Below, piece by piece: positions 8,998 to 18,496 of a DNA stretch of 64,000 bases. Both the position numbers and the translations under genes were made by a program. Every line of letters starts with the position of its first letter. Within the stretch, counting starts at the first letter, position 1. The DNA is from Paenibacillus chibensis (GTDB lineage: Bacteria; Bacillota; Bacilli; Paenibacillales; Paenibacillaceae): contig NZ_BIMK01000028.1 in assembly GCF_004001045.1 (NCBI RefSeq), forward strand, positions 49,110 through 113,109. Reading direction: 5' to 3'. The notes beneath the pieces were generated by a model, which did no database searches, had not been told where the DNA came from, and was given only the letters and a program-made list of their open reading frames with translations.

Positions 8998-10053
8998 TCA
9001 CCGCATCCTTGCCACAACGCCGTTATGCACCTTGATGTACCCATGCCTGCAAATATCCATGCCGTTCTCGTAAACGTACAGCCCCATCTGCTGTACCGTC
9101 ATCAATTCGCGGTACGTATGGTTCATGACGTCAGCCATGATTTGATAGAACAGGCGGGATCTCAGCTGATTTCTTGGCGTCGTCATAATGGCGTAGCCCC
9201 CGGGCTTCAGGAAGCGCCGGTGCCAATCCACCACCTCGGGCTTGATCTCGTCCGGAAAATGCTCCAGCAGCCCGACGGAGAGAACGATATCGAACTCCCG
9301 GCCAAAGGGGAGCCTCCGAATGTCATCGACCACATATTCAATATTGAAATTATGTTTGTAGTATACCTGCGGGCTGCCGGTGCAGGGATTCGCCCCAAGA
9401 AAAGGGTAGGCATCCGGGAATTCCGCAAACCGGGTGGTGCGGCAGTATTCATCATAGTCAACCATAACGACCTCGGCCCCGGGATACATGGCTGCCAGCT
9501 GCATCGCCTCGTAGCCTTCGGCAGCGCCAAGAAAAAGGATTCGCGGTTTCTGGACATCCAGCCCTTCGAACAAGGCCCGTTTGCCCCTAGGATCCCATAC
9601 GCCGTCCTGAATCCGGTGCACATAATTCCACAGGTGGATACGGACGACGTCCCCGATCCCTTCACGAATCTGATGGAAGTTAAACGCTTTCAAGCTTTTG
9701 AAGAACTCGGCTTTTTCCTTAGCGATCTCGGCGGGGACGTCTTTAATGAACCACTGATGGAAAGACTGGTTGAAGTGGGTCCAAGCGGTATGGGCATCCA
9801 TGGAGGTGCCGTGCTCCCGCTCCCAAGCCTTGCGGTCCTGGGCAACGCTTTTGACCTCATAGGGCTTGCCGACATCCTTCCAGGATAGAAGAGACCAGTC
9901 ATGGACGGGATTGAGACTTATGAACTTCTGGTACTCGGGCGAGGCATGGGATCTCAGATCCACGCGGTAATTCGGCATCAGTTCCGTATGTTCCATTTCT
10001 GCGGCAGTGAAAGGGGAATCCGTCGCGGTGGCAGGGCCGGCATTTACATTCAT
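8998..10053 (-). CDS. Class I SAM-dependent methyltransferase
   Basis: 351 residues. The SAM-binding motif I appears as ILFLGAAEGYEAMQLA, followed by the acidic loop VVMVDYDEY and the post-motif LSVGLLEHFPDEIKP. About 130 N-terminal residues precede the Rossmann fold and do not look like a domain I can name. AAGGAGGGATGAT precedes the ATG. The methyl acceptor is unknown. It faces the SDR gene and is divergent from a small stress-protein gene. Confidence 0.82.
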   Translation of the reverse strand: MNVNAGPATATDSPFTAAEMEHTELMPNYRVDLRSHASPEYQKFISLNPVHDWSLLSWKDVGKPYEVKSVAQDRKAWEREHGTSMDAHTAWTHFNQSFHQWFIKDVPAEIAKEKAEFFKSLKAFNFHQIREGIGDVVRIHLWNYVHRIQDGVWDPRGKRALFEGLDVQKPRILFLGAAEGYEAMQLAAMYPGAEVVMVDYDEYCRTTRFAEFPDAYPFLGANPCTGSPQVYYKHNFNIEYVVDDIRRLPFGREFDIVLSVGLLEHFPDEIKPEVVDWHRRFLKPGGYAIMTTPRNQLRSRLFYQIMADVMNHTYRELMTVQQMGLYVYENGMDICRHGYIKVHNGVVARMR

Positions 10054-10168
10054 TTATCATCCCTCCTTACGTTCACAATAAGGCGTATTGGAAAAATTTA
10101 CAACATAAAACGCCATGCTTGCTGTCATGAATTTTTTGGATCAGCGGGCTTACAATTTTTACAACCCA

Positions 10169-10193
10169 GGTTCAAGCGGCAGCAGATCGGTTA
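10169..10193 (+). promoter_or_regulatory. Possible SigB-type promoter before the first DUF1328 gene
   Basis: GGTTCA, 13 bases, CGGTTA, resembling GTTTCA-N13-GGGTTA found before a stress gene at 47236. Two positions differ from that sequence, so this is weak. Confidence 0.3.
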
Positions 10194-10238
10194 CAAGTAA
10201 GTATCAAACAATACGACGTTATGAAAAGGGTGATTATT

Positions 10239-10403
10239 ATGTTAGGTTGGGCTATATTATTTTTGATTATCGCTGTTGTGGCGGGGATTTTCGGATTCTT
10301 CGGAATCGTCTCGGCCGCCGTCGGCATCGCGAAGGTGCTGTTCTTCATCTTCCTGATTCTGTTCGTGGTATCGCTGATCTTCGGACGCGTAAGAAGACGA
10401 TAA
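10239..10403 (+). CDS. DUF1328 (YtjA-family) small membrane protein, copy 1
   Basis: 54 residues starting MLGWAILFL, with AAAAGGGTG upstream; an in-frame ATG six codons earlier lacks a ribosome site. Two transmembrane segments separated by a glycine-rich turn (GIFGFFGIVSAAVGIAK) and a basic tail GRVRRR match the YtjA family, whose members are often stress induced. A near-identical paralogue lies at 45637-45801. Function is not known; the SigB-like sequence in front fits a stress role. Confidence 0.85.
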   Translation: MLGWAILFLIIAVVAGIFGFFGIVSAAVGIAKVLFFIFLILFVVSLIFGRVRRR

Positions 10404-10440
10404 CGGATCAGTGCATTGCTGAATATGGAATAGCAGAAAA

Positions 10441-10480
10441 GGGGTGGTTTCCCGCTTGGGGAGACCGCCTTTTTTTTGTT
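10441..10480 (+). terminator. Terminator after the DUF1328 gene
   Basis: Stem GGTGGTTTCCC with GGGGAGACCGCC (some G-T pairs), followed by eight T. Confidence 0.8.
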
Positions 10481-10557
10481 TGCGTGTCGGTAACGACATG
10501 ATAGGATAAAGAATATGGTTTACCTTTATTTGTAAAACCGAACGGGAGGTATGAGCC

Positions 10558-10773
10558 ATGCAGGAGTGGATCGGCAGCTGCCGGAGCTGCGGCAAAACCA
10601 TTTATTGCGAGAACGGATTTTTGAACGGAACGGTACAGGAGGATCAGACGCTGGAATGCTTTGAATGCCAGGAGCCGGCTGACGAGGAGGGGGGGCGTAA
10701 TTACAAGCTCTTCAATAGAAGCATGTTCAATGCGTACCATCATGATGTCGAGATTATGCTAAATACGAACTGA
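10558..10773 (+). CDS. Small protein with two CxxC pairs, probable zinc ribbon
   Basis: 71 residues. CRSC at 8-11 and CFEC at about 34-37 form two CxxC knuckles, the layout of a zinc ribbon; the C-terminal third has no recognised motif. A strong GGGAGGT site precedes the ATG and a terminator follows directly, so it is a stand-alone gene. No family name recognised; a role in nucleic acid or metal binding would be a guess. Confidence 0.7.
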   Translation: MQEWIGSCRSCGKTIYCENGFLNGTVQEDQTLECFECQEPADEEGGRNYKLFNRSMFNAYHHDVEIMLNTN

Positions 10774-10778
10774 AGCAA

Positions 10779-10806
10779 AAGGCAGCCCTGAGGGCTGCCT
10801 TTTTTA
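10779..10806 (+). terminator. Terminator after the CxxC protein gene
   Basis: Perfect stem AAGGCAGCCCT / AGGGCTGCCTT followed by a T run; also placed to end the converging sulfatase transcript. Confidence 0.9.
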
Positions 10807-10818
10807 GCGACGGTATGT

Positions 10819-12354
10819 CTACGCGCCCGAAACCCGCGGCATTGGCATCGATTCCTTGCCGAGTTCGGCCCAGATATACTTCAGCATCAGCTCGGATTTC
10901 AAGGATGCATAAGCCGGGTCGTCCCACAAATTATGAAACTCCTGGGGGTCCTCCTGCAAATCGAAGATTTCCCCGTAGGTTTGGTTGTAATAGACTGTGA
11001 TTTTATACCGTTCATCCACATACGTTTTCTGATGAATCGTCGTCGGTTCATGATGAAATTCACAGATGGCATGATCCCGGGCCTGCTGCGCTTCTCCAAG
11101 CCATACCTTGCTCTGGTCCACGCCTGTCATGGCATGCGGAATGGGGATATCGCAGAGGGATAGGAATGTGGGAGCCAGATCCACCAAAGATTGAATCGCT
11201 CCGGAGACTTTGCCTGCAGGCACGCGGCCCGGATAGCGCACGAGAAACGGCAGCTTGATCAGGTCCTCGTAATGGAAGCCGCCCTTGGCCTGCAGCCCGT
11301 GCTGACCGAAGAAATGGCCATGATCGGTCGTGAAAACGACGATGGTATTGTCCGCGATGCCCAACGCATCCAGCTTATCGAGGATTGTGCCGATATAGTG
11401 GTCCATCATGCTGATCATGCCGTAATAGGTCGCCATTTGCTTTCTTTTATGCTCATCGGTGAGTCGATGGTTATTTCCGTATCCGTAAAATTGATGCGAA
11501 TTGTAGCCGTGGATTCCGAAACCGCTCTCCATCCACGGGGAGAAATCCGGATGGTCCTCCTGGGTCATGCCGAAATGGGGAGGGTTATTGTCATGCTCGC
11601 CCGCCATGCCTGTCGGAAGCGTTAAGGCGTCCGGATCGTACATCGTATCCCAAGGCTCGGGAACGAGGTATTCCGGGTGCGGATCGAAGAAACTGGACCA
11701 CAGGAAGAAGCTGTCTCCGCCCGCTTGATATTGTTCCAGCATGGCATTGGTGCGCTCCGCAATCCATGTATTGTAATGATACTCCTCAGGAATCGGCCAT
11801 CGATAGGTAATGCTCGGGTCCATATTCCCTGTCGGCGCCAGGAAATAATCCCTCCAGTTGGTGCAGCCCTTCTCCTCCAGCCACTGCGTATAATGCTGTC
11901 CGACATGGGCTTCGTTCGTATGGTTGCGGGCTAGCTCCACGTGATCGAATCCGTAGAAAGGCCCATGGAACTGCTTCCAGTATTCCTCATCCTGCAGGAT
12001 AGGGTAGGATTCAAGGGACGGGTATTGCTCCGTAGACCGCAGCTGTTGAAAGTGCGCCTTGCCGATGAGCGCCGTTCGGTATCCCGCCGCGTCGAAATCT
12101 TCTCCCACGGTATGCCGGTCTTCAAGGAGCTTGGTTCCAAGCGTCCAAGCCCCGTGCTGACTCGGATATAACCCCGTTATGATTGAAGCACGGCTCGGGG
12201 TGCAGGTCGGATTCGGACAGTAGGCCCGGGTAAAGGTGGTTCCCTCCCCCACCAGACGGTCCAGATTCGGGGTTTGGATCTCGCTGTTGAATGCGCCGAG
12301 CGTATCCCAGTGCTGCTGATCGCTGGTAATCAATAAAATATTCGGTTTCTTCAT
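10819..12354 (-). CDS. Sulfatase (arylsulfatase/choline-sulfatase type)
   Basis: 511 residues. The N-terminal metal-binding start NILLITSDQQ is followed by the sulfatase signature CTPSR with Cys51, the residue converted to formylglycine, and Arg55. FTTDHGHFFGQHG supplies the later metal-site Asp and His. There is no signal peptide, so a cytoplasmic enzyme. The gene is divergent from a large sensor kinase locus and may be its target. The substrate (sulfated sugar, choline sulfate or phosphonate monoester) cannot be told from the sequence. Confidence 0.9.
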   Translation of the reverse strand: MKKPNILLITSDQQHWDTLGAFNSEIQTPNLDRLVGEGTTFTRAYCPNPTCTPSRASIITGLYPSQHGAWTLGTKLLEDRHTVGEDFDAAGYRTALIGKAHFQQLRSTEQYPSLESYPILQDEEYWKQFHGPFYGFDHVELARNHTNEAHVGQHYTQWLEEKGCTNWRDYFLAPTGNMDPSITYRWPIPEEYHYNTWIAERTNAMLEQYQAGGDSFFLWSSFFDPHPEYLVPEPWDTMYDPDALTLPTGMAGEHDNNPPHFGMTQEDHPDFSPWMESGFGIHGYNSHQFYGYGNNHRLTDEHKRKQMATYYGMISMMDHYIGTILDKLDALGIADNTIVVFTTDHGHFFGQHGLQAKGGFHYEDLIKLPFLVRYPGRVPAGKVSGAIQSLVDLAPTFLSLCDIPIPHAMTGVDQSKVWLGEAQQARDHAICEFHHEPTTIHQKTYVDERYKITVYYNQTYGEIFDLQEDPQEFHNLWDDPAYASLKSELMLKYIWAELGKESMPMPRVSGA

Positions 12355-12459
12355 GCGGACAATCGCCTCCTGTGTACCATTGTACGGATTTCCGTCTGGA
12401 AGGAGAATGGCATGAAGTCGGCTACATTTAACATTTTGTCAGGTAAGCCAAACTTCTTG

Positions 12460-12488
12460 TTGACAAGCATAGGGTTCCATTATATAAC
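12460..12488 (+). promoter_or_regulatory. SigA-type promoter of the hybrid kinase locus
   Basis: Perfect -35 TTGACA, a 17-base spacer and -10 TATAAC, about 70 bases before the original kinase start codon. The promoter is intact although the coding sequence behind it is damaged. Confidence 0.75.
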
Positions 12489-12557
12489 AGCTATTGCTTA
12501 CCATTTCATGCCACGAATCATTTATGCGATAAAAAGCTTCATTAAAGGGGTTAACCT

Positions 12558-12916
12558 ATGAAAAACAAAGCCTGATCATCTTGGCGGGAATTGTCCTGAT
12601 CGTGATTCTGCCGGTCTGTCTGATCGTCCAATTGATTATCTCATCAGGCGAAGGTCCAAACGCCAGCCAAGGCAGGCTGAATTTGAGCAGCTGGGACTTT
12701 GCCCGGGACGGATCCGTTCAACTGACGGGGGAGTGGGAGTTTTACCGCTCACAGCTTTTGACACCGGAGGATTTTCATGAAAAAGGTGGAGGAGCAGCCC
12801 AGCCGCCGAAGCTGACGGGAATGGTCGATCTGCCTGGCAGATGGAATGATTACATTGGGGAGCATGATCGTTCAACCGCCGAAGGATATGCCACGTTTCG
12901 TTTGCGGATTCATTAA
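12558..12916 (+). pseudogene. N-terminal remnant of a hybrid sensor kinase (frameshift plus nonsense codon)
   Basis: The ATG at 12558 reads MKNKA and stops. One extra A in the A-run directly after the ATG would give MKKQSLIILAG and join a continuous frame with a membrane anchor and the start of a 7TMR-DISMED2 jelly-roll domain (LTGEWEFYRSQL, LPGRWNDYIG). That frame then meets TAA at 12914 after LRIH, where TTA (Leu) would continue into KNADEAIYGIRTVNIRTAN of the same domain. Downstream of the stop the frame is unchanged. There are therefore two lesions: a likely 1-base deletion and a T-to-A change. Both lie beside A-runs, so sequencing error is possible for the first. Confidence 0.75.
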
Positions 12917-12952
12917 AAAAATGCCGACGAAGCGATATATGGAATCCGTACC

Positions 12953-15655
12953 GTGAATATCCGGACAGCAAACCGGATTTTTATTAATGGCCATGAGGTG
13001 GGCGCAAGCGGGAAGCCGGGGATCGACGCCACGAATGAGCGCCCGGATAACATCCCTTACGTCGGATTTTCCAGCATAACGGGGGACGAGGCGGAAATCA
13101 TCGTTCAGGTATCGAATCATGCCTACGCTTCGGGCGGCATATTCGCCCCCCTTGTATTTGGCGACAAAGCGTCGGTCATGCGGAGCAGGGAGCTGGATCT
13201 GCTGATCGACCTCATGTCGGCAGCGGGCTTCCTGATTCCCGCGCTGTACATTCTCGTGCTGTACCAGCTGCATAAAAAGGAGCCTTCGCTGCTGTATCTC
13301 GGCCTGTTTTGCCTATTCGCTTTAATGTATGTTTTGATGCATGGCGAGAAGCTGCTGGGTAACTTATGGCCGGGCTTGGATTACGATTGGTTCATGAAAA
13401 TCCAGCTGTTTTCATCGGCATTAATTTATTTTTTCCTGCTGCGGTATGTCGCCGTGGCGGTAAAAGGGTCGATCCCGCGAACGGTATTAAGGATATGCGA
13501 TGCGGCGACAGCGGCAGTAGCAGCAATGGCTCTGGCGCTTCCACCGCTTGTGTTCTCTAAAATGGAGCCGCTTTTGCTTACATATTCGCTGACGGCCGTC
13601 AGCTACATTGCCTTTGCGATGGTTCGCGGAATACGCAGGCAATCCGAGGATGCGGGCTTGATGCTGATCGGGATGCTGAGCATTCTGATTATTATTGTGG
13701 CAAACGTGCTGACCTTAATGGGATTATCCAACAGTTTAAAGCTCGTTCCTTATGAAATGCTCTTGTTCGTCATCACGCAGGCCCTGCTGCTATCCCAGCG
13801 ATTCTCCAGGGCTTTCGACGAGGTGGAGGAGCTCTCGCATAAGCTGCTCACACTGGACGGCTTGAAGGACGAATTCTTGGCCAATACTTCGCATGAGCTG
13901 CGGACGCCGCTGCACGGCATGGTTAACATTGCCCAATCCATGGTGGAAGGGGCTTCCGGCCAACTGAACCGGAAGCAGGCCAAGGATCTGGGGATGATCG
14001 TGACGACGGGGAAAAGACTCTCCGTGCTTATCAATGATATTTTGGATTTCGGAAAGCTGAAAAACGGAGAGATTTTGCTAAACCGGCAGCCGGTGGACCT
14101 CAAAGCCGTGACCCGTTCCGTCATGGAACTCACGCTGCATCTTGCCGGCAGCAAGCCGATTCGTTTCGAGGAGCTGTGGCCGGAGCATCTGCCTTTATTG
14201 GATATGGACGAGGAGCGCCTCCGGCAAATTCTGTACAATCTGCTCGGGAATGCCGTGAAGTTTACCTCCGCAGGCATCGTACGCATTGAGGCCAAGACAC
14301 TGGACGGCGGAGGTCTGGTTCAAATCACGGTAACGGACACCGGAATCGGAATTGCTGATGACCGCCTGCAGGACATATTCAAGTCCTATGAACAGATCGG
14401 CGCCGCAGCGGAAAGGGAATACAGCGGTACCGGACTTGGACTTAACATTACCAAGAAGCTCGTCGAGCTTGGGGGCGGGAACATATGGGCGGAGTCCGAG
14501 CCGGGAAGAGGGTCCTCCTTTCATTTTACCCTTCCTGTATCGAAGAAGCCGGGAACTGCGGACCAAGATAAAGGGACAAGCTTCGGGTCCGGAGCTTTCG
14601 AGGCCGGACGGGAAGAGGAAAGCCTGGCGGTTTCCGGCTTAGCGGAACCCAGCTCAACCCTACTGTTGGTCGATGACGATCCGGTCAATTTGCAGGCGCT
14701 TCGGGGACTGTTATCCGCCGAAAGCTGCAGGCTCATTTCCGTGAACAATGGCGCCGATGCCCTGAAGCAAATTCATTCGGGGCAGTCCATTGATCTGGTG
14801 ATAACCGACTGGATGATGCCCGGCATGTCGGGTATCGAGCTCTGCCGCGCGGTGAGGCAGCAGTATTCCCCGTTTGAGATGCCTGTACTGATCCTGACGG
14901 CCCGCGGCCTGCCGGAGGACGTGAAGATCGGCCTTCAGGCGGGAGCCAATGATTTTCTGCGCAAGCCTGTCGATGCTGATGAACTGCGGGCCCGGGTACG
15001 GAATCTGATTGAGCTGCGCAAATCGGTGCGCAGCTCGATCTCGGCGGAGATGGCATTTTTGCAAGCCCAGATCAAGCCGCATTTTTTATTCAACGCACTC
15101 AATACGATTATTTCGCTGCTTCCTGTCGATCCGGAAAAAACGACAGGATTGCTGCTGGAGCTTAGCCATTATTTGCGAAGCAGCTTTGATTTTCAAAACC
15201 GGGAACAGCTGACGACGCTTCATCAGGAGATGTCGCTTGTCCACTCCTATCTGGCCTTGGAAAAGGCGCGATTCGAAGAACGTTTGGAGGTCGTATACGA
15301 GGTGGAAGCGGAGTTCGGTGGACTCATCCCGCCGCTCAGCATACAGCCTATCGTCGAGAATGCCGTACGGCACGGCATTATGCAGAAGGAAGCAGGAGGA
15401 ACCATCACGATCCGAATCCGGGAAGATGATGACAAAATATGCGTTTCTGTGATGGATAACGGGGTCGGCATGGATTCGGAGCTTGCCGGGCGGATATTGT
15501 CGGCGAGAACGCCGGAAAGCGGCGTGGGGCTCAGAAATATCCACACCAGGCTGCTGACGCTTTACGGGAAAGGCTTGACGATTGAAAGCGGGCGTGAATG
15601 GGGAACGTCGATTTCGTTTGATGTACCCAAAGGAAACATGGCGGCACGGCTATGA
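12953..15655 (+). CDS. Hybrid sensor histidine kinase (7TMR-DISM, HisKA, REC, LytS-type kinase), 5' part disrupted
   Basis: 900 residues are open from a GTG at 12953, but this start lies inside the sensor domain and has no clear ribosome site. Order: end of the 7TMR-DISMED2 domain (1-90), seven transmembrane helices (about 85-285), HisKA with His in NTSHELRTPLHG, HATPase (NLLGNAVKF, DTGIGI, GTGLGL), receiver (LLVDDDPVN, phospho-Asp in VITDWMMPG), then a second kinase module of LytS type with His in QIKPHFLFNALN and its own ATPase domain (ENAVRHG, GVGLRNIHTRL). The kinase half looks undamaged; the sensor part is cut (see the remnant at 12558). The cognate regulator follows 18 bases later. Confidence 0.8.
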   Translation: MNIRTANRIFINGHEVGASGKPGIDATNERPDNIPYVGFSSITGDEAEIIVQVSNHAYASGGIFAPLVFGDKASVMRSRELDLLIDLMSAAGFLIPALYILVLYQLHKKEPSLLYLGLFCLFALMYVLMHGEKLLGNLWPGLDYDWFMKIQLFSSALIYFFLLRYVAVAVKGSIPRTVLRICDAATAAVAAMALALPPLVFSKMEPLLLTYSLTAVSYIAFAMVRGIRRQSEDAGLMLIGMLSILIIIVANVLTLMGLSNSLKLVPYEMLLFVITQALLLSQRFSRAFDEVEELSHKLLTLDGLKDEFLANTSHELRTPLHGMVNIAQSMVEGASGQLNRKQAKDLGMIVTTGKRLSVLINDILDFGKLKNGEILLNRQPVDLKAVTRSVMELTLHLAGSKPIRFEELWPEHLPLLDMDEERLRQILYNLLGNAVKFTSAGIVRIEAKTLDGGGLVQITVTDTGIGIADDRLQDIFKSYEQIGAAAEREYSGTGLGLNITKKLVELGGGNIWAESEPGRGSSFHFTLPVSKKPGTADQDKGTSFGSGAFEAGREEESLAVSGLAEPSSTLLLVDDDPVNLQALRGLLSAESCRLISVNNGADALKQIHSGQSIDLVITDWMMPGMSGIELCRAVRQQYSPFEMPVLILTARGLPEDVKIGLQAGANDFLRKPVDADELRARVRNLIELRKSVRSSISAEMAFLQAQIKPHFLFNALNTIISLLPVDPEKTTGLLLELSHYLRSSFDFQNREQLTTLHQEMSLVHSYLALEKARFEERLEVVYEVEAEFGGLIPPLSIQPIVENAVRHGIMQKEAGGTITIRIREDDDKICVSVMDNGVGMDSELAGRILSARTPESGVGLRNIHTRLLTLYGKGLTIESGREWGTSISFDVPKGNMAARL

Positions 15656-15673
15656 GGAAGGGGGCAAAAAAAG

Positions 15674-16795
15674 TTGAAGGCTATTCTGATTGACGATGAA
15701 AATCCGGCGCTGCTTCAGCTTGAACGATTGATTCAAGCCGATGGGAGGATGGACGTTCTGGGGAAATTCACCCGGGTCAGCAGCGGCTTGGAATATTTGG
15801 AGGACAACCCTGCCGACGTTGTGTTCCTGGATATTGAAATGCCAGGCATCAACGGACTTGAAGCCGGGGAAAGGCTATCGGCGACGCATCCGGATCTGCA
15901 CATTGTTTTCGTCACAGCGTATAACCATTACGCCATCGAAGCGTTCGAACTGAATGCCCTGGATTACGTGCTTAAGCCCGTCGATCCCGCGAGATTTTCC
16001 AAGACGATCAGCCGGATCGAATCCCGGATGTCAACGACAAGGAGCATGCCTGCCCCACAAGACTCGGTGGTCATCTGCTTCAAACGGTTAACGCTTGAGT
16101 CCAGCGCCGAATCCGGCGGACTGCTGCGTTGGAGAACGCAAAAGGCGCAGGAGTTGTTTGCTTTTTTGCTCCATCAGAATGGGCAGTGGGTGACAAAAGA
16201 TCATATTCTGGAAACGCTCTGGCCGCAGCTGGTACTGGATAAAGCGACAACACAGCTTCATACCTCCGTATACCAGGTTCGCAAAGTGCTGAAGCATTGG
16301 GGTGTCGAGGCCACGATTGAATATGCCCATGACAGCTACCGCCTGACGCGGAGCGGATTTACGACCGACGCAGATCTGTTTATCCGGGGAATCCATATCC
16401 CCGGGGTTGAAACGGAGAAGGAATTCCAGCAGCTGGAACGGGTGCTCCATCTGTATCAGGGAGATTATCTGGAGGAGCATGATTACTTCTGGGCCAAGCC
16501 CGTTCGTGAAGAGCTTCGTCGCCAATATATCCATGGATCTCTGGTCGCTGCGGCTTATGAACGGGACAAGGGAAGGGAACGGCAGGCGCTGAAGCGTCTG
16601 CTGGCATTACAGCAAAAAGAGCCTTATTCGGATGAGATTTGCCGGAGCGTGATACAGGCGTATCATGATCAGGGAAACGAGGCGGCGCTCGTCAGCCACT
16701 ACCGAAATTTTACCAGCCTGATCAGGAATGAACTGGACGCTGCGCCGGAAGCGGAAACGGTGCAGCTTTATCTCAAGCTGACGGACCAAGAATAG
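15674..16795 (+). CDS. Response regulator with SARP-type DNA-binding and BTAD domains
   Basis: 373 residues from a TTG start, chosen because GAGGAAGGGGGC lies at the right distance and translation begins MKAILIDDEN. Receiver domain 1-120 with phospho-Asp53 in FLDIEMPG and Lys in VLKPVDP; winged-helix region about 140-230; bacterial transcriptional activation domain (TPR-like) from about 235 with PYSDEICRSVIQAYHDQGN. It follows the disrupted hybrid kinase in one operon. If the kinase is non-functional this regulator may be an orphan or accept phosphate elsewhere. Possible target: the divergent sulfatase gene. Confidence 0.88.
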   Translation: MKAILIDDENPALLQLERLIQADGRMDVLGKFTRVSSGLEYLEDNPADVVFLDIEMPGINGLEAGERLSATHPDLHIVFVTAYNHYAIEAFELNALDYVLKPVDPARFSKTISRIESRMSTTRSMPAPQDSVVICFKRLTLESSAESGGLLRWRTQKAQELFAFLLHQNGQWVTKDHILETLWPQLVLDKATTQLHTSVYQVRKVLKHWGVEATIEYAHDSYRLTRSGFTTDADLFIRGIHIPGVETEKEFQQLERVLHLYQGDYLEEHDYFWAKPVREELRRQYIHGSLVAAAYERDKGRERQALKRLLALQQKEPYSDEICRSVIQAYHDQGNEAALVSHYRNFTSLIRNELDAAPEAETVQLYLKLTDQE

Positions 16796-16906
16796 ACAAG
16801 ACGGAGCAGCAGATATGTGCGGCTGCCGCTGGTTTGCGGCCCTTTTAGCGGGAATGCTAAAATGAAATGAGTTTGTACCGCATCTACCGATAAGGAGGAC
16901 ATTTCG

Positions 16907-17476
16907 ATGAACGATAAACGTTTTGACCCGGCCCGGATCGCCAAGTTGGACAACCCTGAGCGCAGAAAAAACCTTCCGCCGGAGCAGCTTCTGGATTTGC
17001 TTGGTTTGACCGGCAGCGAGGACATCCTGGACGTCGGGGCAGGCGGGGGATACTTTACATTCCCGGCTGCGGCAAGAACGAGCGGTACCGTGTACGCGCT
17101 GGATGCCCAGTCGCAAATGCTGGAATACCTCAAAAGCCGCATGGAGGAGCAGAAATCCGGTCATATCGAGATGATTCAGGGCGAGGCGGAGCAGATTCCG
17201 ATGGAGGATGCGAAAGTGGATGCTGTCATCTGTTCCATGGTGCTTCATGAAGTCGATCCGCCGGAGCAGGGGCTGCGGGAAATCCAGCGTGTGCTGAAAA
17301 AGGGCGGACGGGCGCTGTGTATCGAATGGGAGCGCCTCGAAACCGAGAGCGGACCGCCGCAAAATCACCGGATCTCCTCTGCAGAGATGGTGGAGACGCT
17401 CGAGAATATGGGCTTTAGGGTGCTGAGCCGGCAGGCGTGGACGGAAGCGTTCTACAGTGTCGTTTTTGAAAAATAG
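16907..17476 (+). CDS. Class I SAM-dependent methyltransferase (UbiE/COQ5-like)
   Basis: 189 residues. Motif I is ILDVGAGGGYFTFPAA, followed by VYALDAQSQM and the motif VDAVICSMVLHEVD; these match small methyltransferase_11-type enzymes. TAAGGAGGAC precedes the ATG. It appears to be a single gene. The substrate is unknown; such proteins methylate small molecules or, in some cases, arsenite, but the cysteines needed for arsenite methylation are not present. Confidence 0.88.
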   Translation: MNDKRFDPARIAKLDNPERRKNLPPEQLLDLLGLTGSEDILDVGAGGGYFTFPAAARTSGTVYALDAQSQMLEYLKSRMEEQKSGHIEMIQGEAEQIPMEDAKVDAVICSMVLHEVDPPEQGLREIQRVLKKGGRALCIEWERLETESGPPQNHRISSAEMVETLENMGFRVLSRQAWTEAFYSVVFEK

Positions 17477-17508
17477 ATCGAAGGAATTGCATTCGTGAGC
17501 AAAGATAG

Positions 17509-17560
17509 GGAGAGTCCCGCGATTCGTAAGGGTGGCGGCGGCTCTCCTTTTGTTTTTTTT
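17509..17560 (+). terminator. Probable terminator after the methyltransferase gene
   Basis: GGAGAG pairs with CTCTCC across an imperfect GC-rich hairpin, followed by T-rich sequence. The inner pairing is poor. Confidence 0.5.
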
Positions 17561-17666
17561 AGGCTGCCGAAGAGAAAATTCTATTTTACAGGAAGGAAAA
17601 CCGTGGAAAATGGCAAAAAAGAGGAATAGGTAAAATATCGTGTTGATATCAAAGGAGGCAGACTGG

Positions 17667-18257
17667 ATGGTAGCAGCGAAGGGAAGGGCGGAGTGGCCGC
17701 TGTTATTGTGCGAAAACCAGCAGGAATGGGAAGCATGGCTTGAGCAGAACCATGATCAGTCGAAAGGCGTCCGGCTGCAAATCGCCAAGAAGCAAGCGGA
17801 TTTTGCGTCTGTCAGTTATGCGGAAGCGCTGGACAGCGCGCTCTGTTACGGCTGGATCGACAGCCAGAAGGAAGCTCTTGATGAGCACAGCTGGGTGCAG
17901 CGTTTTGGTCCGCGAGGAAAAAACAGCATTTGGTCGGAAGTGAACCGGGAGAAGGTACAGCAGCTGCAGGAGCAGGGACGCATGAAGCCCGCGGGACTCG
18001 CGGCGGTGGAAGCCGCCAAGGAGAACGGCCGCTGGGACAAGGCTTACGAGTCGCAAAGCCGGGCGGGTGTGCCGGAAGAGCTGGCGGCTGCTTTTGAAGA
18101 GCATCCCCAGGCGAAAGCATTCTATGAGACGCTAAATAAACAGAACCGGTTTGCGATCGCATTCCGCATTCAAAACGCGAAAAAACCCGAGACCCGCGAG
18201 CGAAAGGTCAAGGAATTTATTCGCATGCTGGAGAACGGCGAGAAAATATATCCGTAA
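17667..18257 (+). CDS. YdeI/OmpD-associated family protein
   Basis: 196 residues from the ATG at 17667, which has AAAGGAGG 8 bases upstream; the in-frame GTG at 17640 has none. Family signatures: SYAEALDSALCYGWIDSQ, FGPRGKNSIWSEVN, and the basic C-terminal region KPETRERKVKEFIRMLENG. Members occur widely; E. coli-type YdeI is linked to peptide and stress resistance, but the biochemical role is unsettled. Single gene here. Confidence 0.85.
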   Translation: MVAAKGRAEWPLLLCENQQEWEAWLEQNHDQSKGVRLQIAKKQADFASVSYAEALDSALCYGWIDSQKEALDEHSWVQRFGPRGKNSIWSEVNREKVQQLQEQGRMKPAGLAAVEAAKENGRWDKAYESQSRAGVPEELAAAFEEHPQAKAFYETLNKQNRFAIAFRIQNAKKPETRERKVKEFIRMLENGEKIYP

Positions 18258-18496
18258 TTTACGACATTTGCGTGTCGTGACAGAGCTTCGGCGAGCCGGA
18301 GATTTTTTTGCGCGTGATGATGGGGGCTTATCCGGTTTTTCCTTTTTCGCTTTTATGAGTTATCAGCATAAAGATGTTACGGGCTGAATAAGCTTCATAG
18401 AGCGGAAGGAAAGGCCGTGACTTCAGCGGCCGGTTACCGTCAGTGCGGTCTTCAGCGGGCTGCACCGCCGCATTTCTGCCGGAAGGAGCTTTCCAG

